A stretch of DNA of 64,000 nt from Alteromonas sp. BMJM2 (GCF_027257845.1 NZ_JAPVOT010000006.1:62001-126000), one strand, 5' to 3'. Shown: positions 18,788-28,960, numbered from the stretch's first letter. Numbers and translations are program-made. The notes: generated by a model from the sequence alone, not told the origin.

Positions 18788-20551
18788 TCAAGAAAAAACA
18801 TAGCGTTCAATGAGTGTAGACAATTCCTTGCTGTCCACGGGTTTGGTTATATATCCGCTCATTCCCGATGAGAGTGCTTTGTCTATTTCATCTGACACTA
18901 CTGATGCTGTAAAAGCCACAACAGGTGCGGTAACACCTGCATCTCGTAGCGCCGCTGCTGTTTCTGCACCCGTCATTTCTGGCATTTGTAAATCCATTAA
19001 AATCAAATCGAATGTTTTTTGATGCGCAATAGTTATCGCCTCTTGACCATTGCTTGCAAGCGTAACAGTTACCCCTAAGTCTTCTAACAACGATTGCGCT
19101 ACCACTCGGTTAATCTCGTTATCATCGACCACTAACACTGAGCCTTTACTCATACCCTCAGTATGAATTTCTTGGTCAACGAACGGGGTGCTATCTTTGG
19201 GTTCTGTTTTTGGCTCACTCTCAACATTTACTGTTTGATCCGGAACGGCGAACGCTAACACAAAGCTAAAATCGCTTCCCTTACCTATTTCACTGCGTAA
19301 GGTGACATTGCCGCCCATTGCCTCGACTAAACTCTTCACAATTTGCAGGCCCAACCCTGTTCCGCCATGAGTGCGATTTATACTGTTATTTGCTTGAGTA
19401 AACGCGCCAAAAATATCGACTTGCTCAGACTGCTCTATCCCTTCTCCAGTATCGATGACAGAGAACTTTATGGCTTGCTCACGGGATGAGGCAGTAACAC
19501 GCTCAACCACTAACGATACACTGCCCTGTTGCGTAAACTTAATGGCGTTACTAATTAGGTTATTCAGTATTTGCGATAAGCGAACTGCGTCACCGAAAAC
19601 GTTAGCGCTAACGTTATCAGCAATACTTAAGTTAAGGGCAATATTTTTGTTTTGCGCAAGTTGAGAATAAAACGATACACAGGATTGCACCGTGGAAACT
19701 AAATCAAACGGCGTTGATTCCAAAGAAAGCTTTCCCGCATTGAGTTTAGATACATCCAATACGTCGTTTAATATACGATTTAACGATATCCCTGACTGTT
19801 GAATTCGCTCTAGATTTGGCCTGGCGCTTTCGCTTATTTCTTTAGACAACACAACGTCAGTAAGCCCAAGAATTCCATTTAGAGGCGTACGTATTTCGTG
19901 GGACATAGTGGCTAAAAAGTGAGCCTGTGCTGCAGATGCCTTTCGCTCTTGCGCAAGAGCGTGGTTAAGTTTTATTGTTTTGGCATTACTTTCAATTAAC
20001 GCAGCTTCCAATCGGCTCACCAACTGATAGATAAGTATTGATACCACAACATTTGTAATGCATAACCTTACCCATACCGCATGGTCGTATTCTCCCTCGT
20101 AAAACGGCACGAGAAAGGTACTGCCTGCGATCACTGCCATAGAAGCCACTCGCCATCTGCCAGAAAGAAACACAATGGGAAATATCGTCATCAAGGGAAG
20201 CAAGGATGCGGGTAAAAGGCCGTTGTTTACAACGAGGTAAGGCGCAACAGGACATGCAACTATTGCCCACAGCTTCGCAATTGATGCGTCAAGGTTTGAA
20301 AAATACAGCGCTGCGCAAGACATGATAAGACACCAAATACCAATACCGAGCGCAACAACAATGTTGTCAGGGCGGGCAACCGCAATAGCCACGATAATAA
20401 CTAGCGAAAACACCAGCATCAGTCGAAAACCGGTTTTGCGAAGTGACAGTGTTACTGTGTCAGCAGAATTATTTAGGTGAGCGTTTTCCGTGGGTGCGTT
20501 ATCGGCAGATGCCTTATCTACAGGGGCTCTGTCTACAAGTGCTTTTGCCAT
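18788..20551 (-). CDS. Hybrid sensor histidine kinase with C-terminal receiver
   Basis: A 587-residue membrane kinase. A low-complexity N terminus (repeated DKA/DNA/ENA units) precedes about five to six transmembrane helices (35-185), so the sensor is probably the membrane domain itself. Then come HisKA with phospho-acceptor His218 in TMSHEIRTPLNG, HATPase_c (NLISNAIKF, DTGEGI, GGTGLGL) and a receiver with phospho-acceptor Asp520 in LMDLQMPEM. No Hpt or output regulator is encoded beside it, so the downstream partner is unknown. Monocistronic. Confidence 0.92.
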   Translation of the reverse strand: MAKALVDRAPVDKASADNAPTENAHLNNSADTVTLSLRKTGFRLMLVFSLVIIVAIAVARPDNIVVALGIGIWCLIMSCAALYFSNLDASIAKLWAIVACPVAPYLVVNNGLLPASLLPLMTIFPIVFLSGRWRVASMAVIAGSTFLVPFYEGEYDHAVWVRLCITNVVVSILIYQLVSRLEAALIESNAKTIKLNHALAQERKASAAQAHFLATMSHEIRTPLNGILGLTDVVLSKEISESARPNLERIQQSGISLNRILNDVLDVSKLNAGKLSLESTPFDLVSTVQSCVSFYSQLAQNKNIALNLSIADNVSANVFGDAVRLSQILNNLISNAIKFTQQGSVSLVVERVTASSREQAIKFSVIDTGEGIEQSEQVDIFGAFTQANNSINRTHGGTGLGLQIVKSLVEAMGGNVTLRSEIGKGSDFSFVLAFAVPDQTVNVESEPKTEPKDSTPFVDQEIHTEGMSKGSVLVVDDNEINRVVAQSLLEDLGVTVTLASNGQEAITIAHQKTFDLILMDLQMPEMTGAETAAALRDAGVTAPVVAFTASVVSDEIDKALSSGMSGYITKPVDSKELSTLIERYVFS

Positions 20552-20737
20552 TAAAACCAGTTATCCAACGCTTAAAAATCGGTATGCGTTTGAGTATAGG
20601 TGAAAAGGCCAATATGTAAATTAGTCGTTAGTCACGGTAAGTGGCGTGATTGATTCTGTATATTGATGCTATATGTTGATGCTATATAGAGGCACTCTTT
20701 CTTTGCGTTAACGCACTTTAGAACGTGACAGAAAAGC

Positions 20738-20767
20738 AAAAAAAGCCCCAAAATTGGGGCTTTTTTT
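20738..20767 (-). terminator. Bidirectional-type terminator downstream of acnB
   Basis: A seven-A run plus GCCCCAA (20738-20751) pairs with TTGGGGC plus a seven-T run (20754-20767). It is 48 bases past the acnB stop on the minus strand and is symmetrical, so it would also work on the plus strand. Confidence 0.88.
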
Positions 20768-20814
20768 AAGGTTTACTGTATTTCACTAAAACGTCTTAGA
20801 GCATACGTTTTTGT

Positions 20815-23625
20815 TTATACGTTTTGAATCGCTACGTCTGGCGTGAACTTAGGCGCAACGGCCATGTCTTCAGCCGGTGGAGCGAAGTCTGTTAGGTTAA
20901 TACCCTCAACCGCCGCTTTGTACTCGTCCATAGTTGGGAAGCGACCAAGCACCGCAGATAGCACTACGAGCGGTGTTGAACCAAGAAGTGACTCACCTTT
21001 CTTCTCGTTAGAATCGGCAACAACACGACCTTGGAACAAGCGCGTAGAAGTAGCAATAACCGTATCACCAGGCTCTGCTTTTTCTTGGTTACCCATACAA
21101 AGGTTACATCCTGGACGCTCTAAGTACATGATGTTGTCATACTTAGTACGCGCAGACTCTTTTGGCTTGGCATCATCAAACTCAAAACCAGCGTACTTGG
21201 TAAGGATATCCCAATCGCCTTCCGCTTTTAGCTCATCAACAATGTTGTATGTTGGTGGTGCAACAACAAGTGGTACGTTGAACGACACACTGCCATTTTG
21301 CTTTTCTAAGTTACGAAGCATTTGCGCAATAATCTGCATGTCACCTTTGTGAACCATACAAGAACCAACAAACGCAAGGTCAACCGCTTTACCATTGTAG
21401 AAAGACACAGGGCGAATAACATCATGAGTATAACGCTTAGAAACGTCATCGTTATTTACGTCTGGGTCAGCAATCATTGGTTCGTCAATTTGGTCTAAAT
21501 CAACAACCACTTCTGCGTAGTATTTTGCATTATCATCTGGAGCAAGCGCAGGCTCTTCGCCTGACTTGATTTCAGCAATACGCTTATCAGCAAGGTCAAT
21601 AAGGCCCTGAAGCATGTTCGCTTCGTTATCCATACCCTTGTCGATCATGATCTTAATGCGTGTTTTAGCAAGCTCTAGTGATGCAATCATGGTCTCATCA
21701 TTTGAGATACAGATTGACGCTTTCGCTTTCATCTCAGCCGTCCAGTCAGTAAACGTGAACGCTTGGTCAGCAAGCAAAGTACCAATTTGCACTTCAATAA
21801 CGCGACCTTGGAACACGTTCTCACCGCCAAATTGCTTAAGCATTTGCGCTTGCGTTGCGTGTACCACATCACGGAAGTCCATGTGGCTCTTCATCTCGCC
21901 TTTGAACGTCACTTTTACCGACTCTGGAATGGGCATTGCCGCTTCACCAGTCGCTAGTGCTACCGCTACCGTTCCTGAGTCAGCACCGAACGCGACACCT
22001 TTAGACATACGAGTATGTGAGTCACCACCAATGATGATAGCGCGATCGTCAACAGTAATGTCGTTCAATACTTTGTGAATTACGTCAGTCATTGCATGGT
22101 AAACCCCTTTAGGGTCACGAGCCGTGATTACGCCAAAGTTATTCATAAAAGACATAAGCTTAGGAATATTAGCTTGCGCTTTCTTATCCCATACCGATGC
22201 TGTGTGACAGCCCGATTGGTATGCGCCGTCTACAAGCGGAGAAATAGTTGATGCTGCCATCGATTCAAGCTCTTGGCATGTCATCGGACCGGTTGTATCT
22301 TGTGAGCCAACAATATTTACTTTAACGCGAACGTCTGAACCAGCGTGAAGCGGGGTCTCAGATTTAACGCCTACCGCATTGCGGTTAAAAATTTTTTCAA
22401 CAGCCGTTAGGCCTTGGTTCTTTTCTGATACTTCTTTGGAGCGTGCGTACACTTCTGGTACGTCTGTACCTAACACTTTCGCTGCAAAAGTTTGTAATTG
22501 CTTACCAAAGGTTACCGCGTAAGAGCCACCCGCTTTCATAAACTCCATTTTTTGCGGAGTGAAAGCGCTGGATATATCGGCAAGTTCTTCTTGGCCGTTG
22601 TACAGCTTCTTCGCTTTAGTATCGATAGTTAACACGGTGCCAGTAGCAACAGAGTATGCTTCTTCTAGCACTGGGTCGCCATTAGCATCGCGAACTACTT
22701 CACCGTTAGCATCGGTCTTTTTAACCCAGTTTTTAAGGTCTAGGCCAATACCGCCGGTAACGTCTACGGTTGTTAAGAAGATTGGAGCGATACCGTTAGT
22801 ACCTGCAACCACTGGTGCTTTGTTTACAAATGGAATGTAAGGACTTGCTGCCTCACCGGCCCAAAGTGCAACGTTATTCACACCAGACATGCGCGAAGAA
22901 CCTACGCCCATTGTGCCTTTTTCTGCAATAAGCATGACTTTGGCATTCGGGTGCTTTTTACCTAGCTCAACAATTTCTTGCTGTGCTTCAGGGGTGATCA
23001 TGCATTGACCGTGTAGCTCGCGGTCTGCACGAGAGTGAGCTTGGTTACCAGGAGACAGTAAATCAGTAGAAATATCGCCTTCCGCAGCAATATAAGTGAC
23101 AACATCAATTTTTTCTGGAACGTCAGGTAATTTAGTAAAGAACTCTGCGTTTGCGTAGCTCTCTAGAATTTCTTTTGCTATTGCATTGCCTGCGTTGAAC
23201 GACGCTTCTAAACGTTCTGTGTCAGCTTCGTAGAGGTAAACCTGTGTTTTCACGACTTCAGCAGCTGGCTTCGCAACCGCTTCGTTATCTGAAAGTGCCA
23301 AATCAAGAAGCACTTCAACAGATGGCCCACCTTTCATATGAGAAAGAAGTTCTAATGCAAACTCAGGCGTGATTTCATCAACCTTTTCTTCGCCAAGTAC
23401 AATTTCCTTCAGGAAAGTCGCTTTTACGCCAGCTGCACTCGTTGTGCCTGGAAGGGTGTTGTAGATGAAGAACTTAAGAGAATCTTCGCGATGCTCATTA
23501 CTTGTGTCTTTAATTTGAGCAATGATTTCTGATAGTAAATCAGCACTATCAATGGGCTTAGGGTGTAGACCTAATTCCGCTTTACGGGTCTCGATTTCTG
23601 CCAGATATTCTGAATACAAACTCAT
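20815..23625 (-). CDS. acnB: Aconitate hydratase B, long form
   Basis: Interconverts citrate and isocitrate in the TCA cycle through a [4Fe-4S] cluster. The N-terminal HEAT-like domain, then GTMGVGSSRMSGVNNVALW, then GGDSHTRMSKGVAFGADSG, identify AcnB rather than AcnA. Cluster cysteines are C756 (GSCMVHKGD), C840 and C843 (PGCNLCMGN). At 936 residues it is about 70 longer than E. coli AcnB (865), with the extra length mainly between the cysteine motifs and in the acidic segment near 680-740. It thus belongs to a divergent AcnB branch. Monocistronic with its own terminator. Confidence 0.95.
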   Translation of the reverse strand: MSLYSEYLAEIETRKAELGLHPKPIDSADLLSEIIAQIKDTSNEHREDSLKFFIYNTLPGTTSAAGVKATFLKEIVLGEEKVDEITPEFALELLSHMKGGPSVEVLLDLALSDNEAVAKPAAEVVKTQVYLYEADTERLEASFNAGNAIAKEILESYANAEFFTKLPDVPEKIDVVTYIAAEGDISTDLLSPGNQAHSRADRELHGQCMITPEAQQEIVELGKKHPNAKVMLIAEKGTMGVGSSRMSGVNNVALWAGEAASPYIPFVNKAPVVAGTNGIAPIFLTTVDVTGGIGLDLKNWVKKTDANGEVVRDANGDPVLEEAYSVATGTVLTIDTKAKKLYNGQEELADISSAFTPQKMEFMKAGGSYAVTFGKQLQTFAAKVLGTDVPEVYARSKEVSEKNQGLTAVEKIFNRNAVGVKSETPLHAGSDVRVKVNIVGSQDTTGPMTCQELESMAASTISPLVDGAYQSGCHTASVWDKKAQANIPKLMSFMNNFGVITARDPKGVYHAMTDVIHKVLNDITVDDRAIIIGGDSHTRMSKGVAFGADSGTVAVALATGEAAMPIPESVKVTFKGEMKSHMDFRDVVHATQAQMLKQFGGENVFQGRVIEVQIGTLLADQAFTFTDWTAEMKAKASICISNDETMIASLELAKTRIKIMIDKGMDNEANMLQGLIDLADKRIAEIKSGEEPALAPDDNAKYYAEVVVDLDQIDEPMIADPDVNNDDVSKRYTHDVIRPVSFYNGKAVDLAFVGSCMVHKGDMQIIAQMLRNLEKQNGSVSFNVPLVVAPPTYNIVDELKAEGDWDILTKYAGFEFDDAKPKESARTKYDNIMYLERPGCNLCMGNQEKAEPGDTVIATSTRLFQGRVVADSNEKKGESLLGSTPLVVLSAVLGRFPTMDEYKAAVEGINLTDFAPPAEDMAVAPKFTPDVAIQNV

Positions 23626-24048
23626 AGGGTTCTCTCGGTCATAGTTTTACGTGGGCGTAGTGTTAAGTCGGTCTTAGCTATACGCATATAAAATTGGTGC
23701 TTATTTTAACTGATTTTTGCTCGTTACGTAATCTTTGAAGTAAATCAGCCCATGTGGTTTAGTAACGACTTCATCACATATCGACGCTAGCAGTGACAGC
23801 GTCAGCGATTTCCTACAAACAGCTAAAAACCCAATTATTCCATACTATTCATAAACTTAAATAATACAAAAATAACAGACTGTGGAAAAACTGGCCAAGT
23901 CACTTGCTGAAGACAAATAAACAATGGTGTTACATTTATGTCAGACATTTTTGCTGGTTATGGTTGTACCAGTTCAAATAACACACAAAAACGATTATTT
24001 TAGCCCTAATCAGGCTTGATTAATTCCGATCATTGAATAATTCACATT
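23626..24048. other. acnB upstream region
   Basis: A 423-bp AT-rich spacer between the acnB start and the 3' end of the sugar dehydrogenase gene (both minus strand). It holds the acnB promoter, which I could not place with confidence, and a GntR/PdhR-type half-palindrome at 23961-23971. No open frame of note. Confidence 0.55.
23961..23971. promoter_or_regulatory. TGGT-N3-ACCA palindrome, possible PdhR/FadR-type operator
   Basis: TGGTTGTACCA is the core seen in operators of the FadR/PdhR subfamily of GntR regulators. It is 336 bases upstream of the acnB ATG. A link to pyruvate/TCA control would be sensible, but the flanks do not match the extended AATTGGT-N3-ACCAATT and the distance is long. 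Confidence 0.3.
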
Positions 24049-25221
24049 TCATGGTGCTGGTGAAATTCTAATGACCTTACCGTTGTCGCCATCGGTCAGC
24101 AGTAAAATATCGCCGTTTATATCTACAGCCACGTCTCGCATACGAGTTTCTATTGTATCTAGCAGTAACTGTGCGCCTTTTATCATACTGCTTTTTCTCA
24201 ATTCACTTAAAGGCACCGCATAAACGCGCTGAGTCTTGAGTGCTGTAACAATAGCCGTATTTTTCAAAGCCGGAAAGGCTTCATGGTTATACACAGTCAT
24301 CGAGGAGGGCGCTATTGAGGGTGACCAGTCAAGCAGTGGATTTACCATGCCCTCATACTGATTAAAGGGCGATATTTTTGCACCTGAATAATCTATCCCA
24401 AGAGTAACCACCGGCCAACCGTAGTTATTGCCGCGGATTATTTTGTTAATTTCATCACCACCGTCTGGACCGTGCTCATTGAGCAAAATCTCACCTTTAT
24501 CGGTAATAACAATTCCTTGAGGATTTCGATGCCCTAAAGAAAAAACAAACGGGCTTTTAGGAAATGGAGCATTGGCAAGAGGCTTACCGTCAATGGTAAA
24601 GCCAAGTACTTTTCCAAGGTGCGAACTTATTACCTGTGCCTGCTCACGATAGTCAAAGCCATCTCCAGAGGTCAGCAGGTATTCTTCATTACCTAAACTT
24701 AGCAATTTAGCGCCGTAGTGCACAGGAGTGTCTCTAAACGTATTAATTTCAAACACTGGCTGAATATTCGTCACGCCAGATGCTGAGGAAAACTGGCCAG
24801 ATACCACCACCAGTTTATTCTCTAAGTCTGTTCCTTTTGAGTAAGATAGCAACAAGATTGATGATGTATCAAAATCGTCGGTGGGAATAACATCTAACCA
24901 GCCGCCCTGCCCTTTGGTATAAAGTTCGGGAAGGTTAACTTTGACGCGAGATACTTCATTCGACTGATTAATAGTGACCAACTCGCCGTCTCGTTGGGTG
25001 ATCAGGATGATTCCATCTGGCAGTACTTCAATCGACTTGGGAAATGACAGCCCGTCAATGACCACATTTGTTGAATATACCTTATCTGCCAGCAACGCCT
25101 TTGCTGACAGTGCTTCTTTTGGTAACGCCTCTTTTGACAAGACTTCTTGAGCTTTTGCATTCATTGACACGCAGGCTATTAGCAGCGTACTTGCCGCCAC
25201 AAGGGCACTCGTTATCTTCAT
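24049..25221 (-). CDS. PQQ-dependent sugar dehydrogenase family protein (soluble aldose dehydrogenase-like)
   Basis: A secreted six-bladed beta-propeller of the glucose/sorbosone dehydrogenase (GSDH, YliI-like) family. Such enzymes oxidise aldoses with PQQ in the periplasm. Seen are the first-blade motif GLSFPKSIEVLPDGIILITQ and the family signature NEHGPDGGDEINKI followed by NNYGWP. The frame is open to an ATG at 25260. The internal ATG at 25221 is preferred because GAGAG lies just before it and the protein then starts with a normal signal peptide (MKITSALVAASTLLIACVSM). Whether this strain makes PQQ cannot be told from the window. Confidence 0.86.
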   Translation of the reverse strand: MKITSALVAASTLLIACVSMNAKAQEVLSKEALPKEALSAKALLADKVYSTNVVIDGLSFPKSIEVLPDGIILITQRDGELVTINQSNEVSRVKVNLPELYTKGQGGWLDVIPTDDFDTSSILLLSYSKGTDLENKLVVVSGQFSSASGVTNIQPVFEINTFRDTPVHYGAKLLSLGNEEYLLTSGDGFDYREQAQVISSHLGKVLGFTIDGKPLANAPFPKSPFVFSLGHRNPQGIVITDKGEILLNEHGPDGGDEINKIIRGNNYGWPVVTLGIDYSGAKISPFNQYEGMVNPLLDWSPSIAPSSMTVYNHEAFPALKNTAIVTALKTQRVYAVPLSELRKSSMIKGAQLLLDTIETRMRDVAVDINGDILLLTDGDNGKVIRISPAP

Positions 25222-25310
25222 CTTCACTCTCGCGATTAGTTTCTTTAACAACACTATCATGGTATACCCACTTTATAAGCTAAATTTATACACACTTAAC
25301 GTGGTGCTTC

Positions 25311-25784
25311 ATGCTCGCTTTTCTACGTCATACCTTTTTTTGCTTCGTTCCTGCTTGGCTAATTGCTTTTATTGTTGCGAGCGTAATGCATTCTCATTTT
25401 GTACTGTTTGAACTAATGGCACTGAATATCGATATTCCCACATCTAAGTGGCTATCCATGGTAATAGACGATTTATTTGGTTTACTACCCTCTTACGGTG
25501 GCATAATTGCAGTCACTCTCATTATTAGCTTTTTTATCGCTAGTAAACTGAATAGCGTCGTAAAGAAACGTACCCTCACTTTGACAATCAGCAGTAAAGC
25601 CGGCGTTTATGGCGCGGCGGCCATTTTTGGTGCGGCTGGCGCTGTCGGCTTTTTAATTATGCTAGCGGCTATGCAGCCTATTTTAGATGTGACACTTATA
25701 GCAGGCGCTAGAAGTCACCTAGGCATTGCAGCTCAATGTATTGCTGGCTTTGTATCTGGCTTAGTCTACGGCCGCCTACGCTAA
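25311..25784 (+). CDS. Small integral membrane protein, unknown function
   Basis: A 157-residue hydrophobic protein with four predicted transmembrane helices (about 7-27, 52-76, 95-120, 128-150) and no motif I recognise. It is divergent from the sugar dehydrogenase and 138 bases before the acyl-CoA ligase. Codon usage looks like its neighbours. The ATG at 25311 has no strong ribosome binding site. Confidence 0.7.
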   Translation: MLAFLRHTFFCFVPAWLIAFIVASVMHSHFVLFELMALNIDIPTSKWLSMVIDDLFGLLPSYGGIIAVTLIISFFIASKLNSVVKKRTLTLTISSKAGVYGAAAIFGAAGAVGFLIMLAAMQPILDVTLIAGARSHLGIAAQCIAGFVSGLVYGRLR

Positions 25785-25922
25785 GTCACAGTGATAGTTC
25801 ACAAGCAATAACATTACTTTTATTTATAATAATTTATAAACTAACAAAGATGTAAATGAAAAGTTAACTTTGCTAATGTTACGCTATTATTGAAAAACTG
25901 CGCCCTACTAGGAACAAGCAAT

Positions 25923-27494
25923 ATGATAACTTATCCAGAAAACGTAACCTGCTTAGCTGATTATATCGAAAGTGTATTAACGAAGTTTGCTGATAGACCC
26001 GCATATACTGCATTGGGGCAAACGCTTACGTTTAGCGAGATTGATGAGAAATCATCCGCACTTGCCCGTTACCTTGTTAATGAAGCCAAGCTTGAGCCTG
26101 GCTCTCGTGTTGCGATTCAGCTTCCAAACCTCATACAAAACCCTATTGCAGTGTACGCAGCCCTTCGTGCTGGCCTGGTAGTGGTTAATACCAACCCGCT
26201 CTACACTGAGCGTGAAATGAAGCACCAGTTTACAGACAGCGGCGCCACAGCACTCATTATTCTTAGCGACTTACTTCCTAAGTATGACGCAATTAAAAGC
26301 GATACCAATATTCGCACTGTTATTGCAACGTCTGCCACCGAACTGCTAGATCCTAGCTCGGCACCGTCTATCGAAGGCACAGTATCACTATCAAGCGCCA
26401 TCGAGACCGGCGCTAAAACCGCAGAATTCAAACGCCCAGCGGTAGAAAAAGATGAATTGGCCATGTTGCAATATACCGGCGGAACCACTGGGGTAAGTAA
26501 AGGGGCGGCACTGAGCCACAATAACGTGTTAGCCAACTGCATCCAAATGCTCGACAGAATAGGTCAGCAGTTTAAAGACGGTGAGGAAGTGGTAGTGTGC
26601 CCACTACCGCTTTACCACATATATGCTTTTACGGTGTGCATGATGGCGCTGTTTTCAAAAGGCAGTCAAATAGTACTTATCCCGAATCCAAGAGATATCG
26701 ATGGCTTCATTCAAACGCTTAAGCCACATTCAATAACGGCTTTTGCTGGTATTAATACGTTATTTGTTGGTTTAGGTCGCCACCCTGAATTTGCTAAACT
26801 CGACTTCTCAAAACTACACCTAACTATGTCAGGTGGCACTGCATTAACCCAAGCCGCGGTTTCTATTTGGAAAGGGGTTACCGGCAATACCATTACGGAA
26901 GGATACGGCCTGTCTGAAACTGCCCCCGTGGTATCGTTTAACATCCCAGGGAAAGAAGAAATTGGCACAGTGGGGCATGAGCTTGAAGATACCGAAGTCG
27001 CATTACTCGACAGTTATGATAAACCCGTTGGCAATGGAGAGTCAGGCCAAATTGCAGTAAGAGGTCCGCAGGTTATGCTAGGGTATTGGCAGCGCGACGA
27101 TGAAACAGCAAAAGTAATGACTGAAGACAACTTCTTTAAAACCGGTGATATCGGCGTACGCACTGATTCAGGCGCGATAAAAATAGTCGACCGACTTAAA
27201 GACATGATTATTGTTTCAGGCTTTAACGTTTATCCAAATGAAATAGAAGAAATTCTCACCTCCCACCCCGACGTTATGGAAGCCGCGGTAGTTGGCAAGC
27301 CAGATGAAAAAACAGGGGAGCGAGTTTGCGCCTTTATTACCGTGAGTAACGATATCAAAGTGGAAGACGTTACCGCCTTTTGTAAAGAGCAGCTCACTAA
27401 CTACAAGGTACCTAAGTCTATTGAGATTTTAGAAGAGCTACCTAAATCGACGGTGGGCAAGATTCTTCGCCGCGAACTTAGAGACAAAGGTTAA
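25923..27494 (+). CDS. Long-chain fatty-acid-CoA ligase (FadD-like)
   Basis: ANL-superfamily adenylating enzyme that activates a fatty acid to acyl-AMP and then acyl-CoA. Motifs are the P-loop-like YTGGTTGVSKGA, EGYGLSETAP, TGDIGVR, DRLKDMIIVSGFNVYP and the C-terminal catalytic lysine in PKSTVGKILRREL. The 523-residue length and motif set suit FadD-type ligases, but chain-length preference cannot be read from sequence. The start is set at the ATG at 25923 with AGGA upstream, rather than a TTG at 25890. Single gene. Confidence 0.88.
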   Translation: MITYPENVTCLADYIESVLTKFADRPAYTALGQTLTFSEIDEKSSALARYLVNEAKLEPGSRVAIQLPNLIQNPIAVYAALRAGLVVVNTNPLYTEREMKHQFTDSGATALIILSDLLPKYDAIKSDTNIRTVIATSATELLDPSSAPSIEGTVSLSSAIETGAKTAEFKRPAVEKDELAMLQYTGGTTGVSKGAALSHNNVLANCIQMLDRIGQQFKDGEEVVVCPLPLYHIYAFTVCMMALFSKGSQIVLIPNPRDIDGFIQTLKPHSITAFAGINTLFVGLGRHPEFAKLDFSKLHLTMSGGTALTQAAVSIWKGVTGNTITEGYGLSETAPVVSFNIPGKEEIGTVGHELEDTEVALLDSYDKPVGNGESGQIAVRGPQVMLGYWQRDDETAKVMTEDNFFKTGDIGVRTDSGAIKIVDRLKDMIIVSGFNVYPNEIEEILTSHPDVMEAAVVGKPDEKTGERVCAFITVSNDIKVEDVTAFCKEQLTNYKVPKSIEILEELPKSTVGKILRRELRDKG

Positions 27495-27571
27495 AAACAA
27501 AGAGTAAGAGACAGATATTAACTCTACCTCGAACTATGGCATGTCGCTGACGATTTCAGAGGCATGCCGTG

Positions 27572-27616
27572 TTAACTCACGCCACATTAACTCATGCCAT
27601 ATTAATTCACTTCCCC
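27572..27616. repeat. Three imperfect 15-bp tandem units
   Basis: TTAACTCACGCCACA, TTAACTCATGCCATA and the more diverged TTAATTCACTTCCCC lie head to tail in the 293-bp spacer between the acyl-CoA ligase and the FIST gene. They might be tandem binding sites or slippage products; nothing decides between these. Confidence 0.5.
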
Positions 27617-27787
27617 TTCCCAATACCGCTGCTCTATAACACCACTAAATCTAAGCAGCTGAATTTAAACGCTCAGCATTAGGGCGAGTTGGCCTAATTA
27701 AAAACGAGACAATAAGCGGTAATAAGTTGATGCAAGTAGCATTTATCACTATAAATAACCTATAGATAATATAAAAGATTACCGCCT

Positions 27788-28960
27788 ATGCTTTCCACGT
27801 CGTTTACCTTTGAATCGCTTGAAGAAATCAAAACTCATCAGAGCGCGCTAGAACAGTTCAATCCGTCCTTGATTATCTTTTATGCCGCACCGGCATTTTT
27901 CAGAGACAACTCACGTCCAACGGAACGCTTCAGCACAATTATTGAAGACCTGAACCATATTACAGCTAACATTGTGGGTTGTAGTACGGCAGGAGAAATT
28001 AACTCCGACCAAGTTTCAAACGACACTATCGTTATGATTGCTATGAAATTTGAATACGGTAGCTCAGTAAAAGTTCACACCTCAACACTTACCAGTATGC
28101 AAAATTCCTTTGATACCGGAGAAAAGCTGGGACAACACATCAAGCCGGAAGGTTTAAAGGGTATTTACGCACTAGCACCAGGGCTTGCCATTAATGGCTC
28201 GGCACTTATTCACGGGCTAGCGCATTCACTTTCCAGTGATGTAAAAATAAGTGGCGGCCTCGCTGGCGATAACGCCTCTTTTGAAAAGACCTATATTATT
28301 TGCCCTCAGGGTATACGCGAGGATACCGTGGTGGCGGTATGCTTTTATGGCGACAACCTATCTTTTGGCTATGGCGCATCGGGCGGATGGCGCTCTTTCG
28401 GCCCGTCTCGCAGCGTTACAAAAGCCAAAGAAAATGTCCTCTACGAATTGGACAACGCGCCAGCTTTAGCTATTTACAAAGAGTATCTGGGTGAATATGC
28501 CGCAGACTTACCTGCAAATGGCTTACTGTTTCCATTAGAGGTAATCGGCGAGGATCAGAAAGGTACTGGCCTTATCCGCACCATACTTGGCATTAATGAA
28601 GAAGATGGCAGTTTAATACTCGCCGGAGATGTGGAAGAAATGCAGTACGTAAGGCTTATGCACGCTTCTACCGACAACCTGATTGATGGCGCACAACTCG
28701 CCGTGTCTAACGCCTTAACAGCCCCTAATTCTCAGCCAGCACATAGCGTGGCATTAGTGACCAGCTGTGTTGGCAGAAAGCTGGTGATGGGCGACCGCGT
28801 TGAAGAGGAGCTGGAGTGTGTGCAGGAACATTTACCGACGAACACCTGCATTGCTGGTTTTTATTCCTACGGCGAAATTTGCCCTTTTAATAATCAATCT
28901 GATAGCAAGCTTTACAATCAAACCATGTCAATGACGCTAATTCAGGAAGCAACCTCTTGA
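27788..28960 (+). CDS. FIST-domain sensor protein, NosP-like
   Basis: A 390-residue cytosolic protein made of FIST_N (about 20-215, IVGCSTAGEI and SGGLAGDN) and FIST_C (about 225-370, with the CIAGFYSYGEICPF signature). FIST proteins encoded beside histidine kinases include NosP, a heme protein that senses nitric oxide and controls the adjacent kinase NahK. This gene overlaps the next, a hybrid kinase, by four bases, followed by an HD-GYP regulator: the same partners as in NosP pathways. Heme binding is inferred from context only; other FIST proteins may bind small ligands. Confidence 0.85.
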   Translation: MLSTSFTFESLEEIKTHQSALEQFNPSLIIFYAAPAFFRDNSRPTERFSTIIEDLNHITANIVGCSTAGEINSDQVSNDTIVMIAMKFEYGSSVKVHTSTLTSMQNSFDTGEKLGQHIKPEGLKGIYALAPGLAINGSALIHGLAHSLSSDVKISGGLAGDNASFEKTYIICPQGIREDTVVAVCFYGDNLSFGYGASGGWRSFGPSRSVTKAKENVLYELDNAPALAIYKEYLGEYAADLPANGLLFPLEVIGEDQKGTGLIRTILGINEEDGSLILAGDVEEMQYVRLMHASTDNLIDGAQLAVSNALTAPNSQPAHSVALVTSCVGRKLVMGDRVEEELECVQEHLPTNTCIAGFYSYGEICPFNNQSDSKLYNQTMSMTLIQEATS

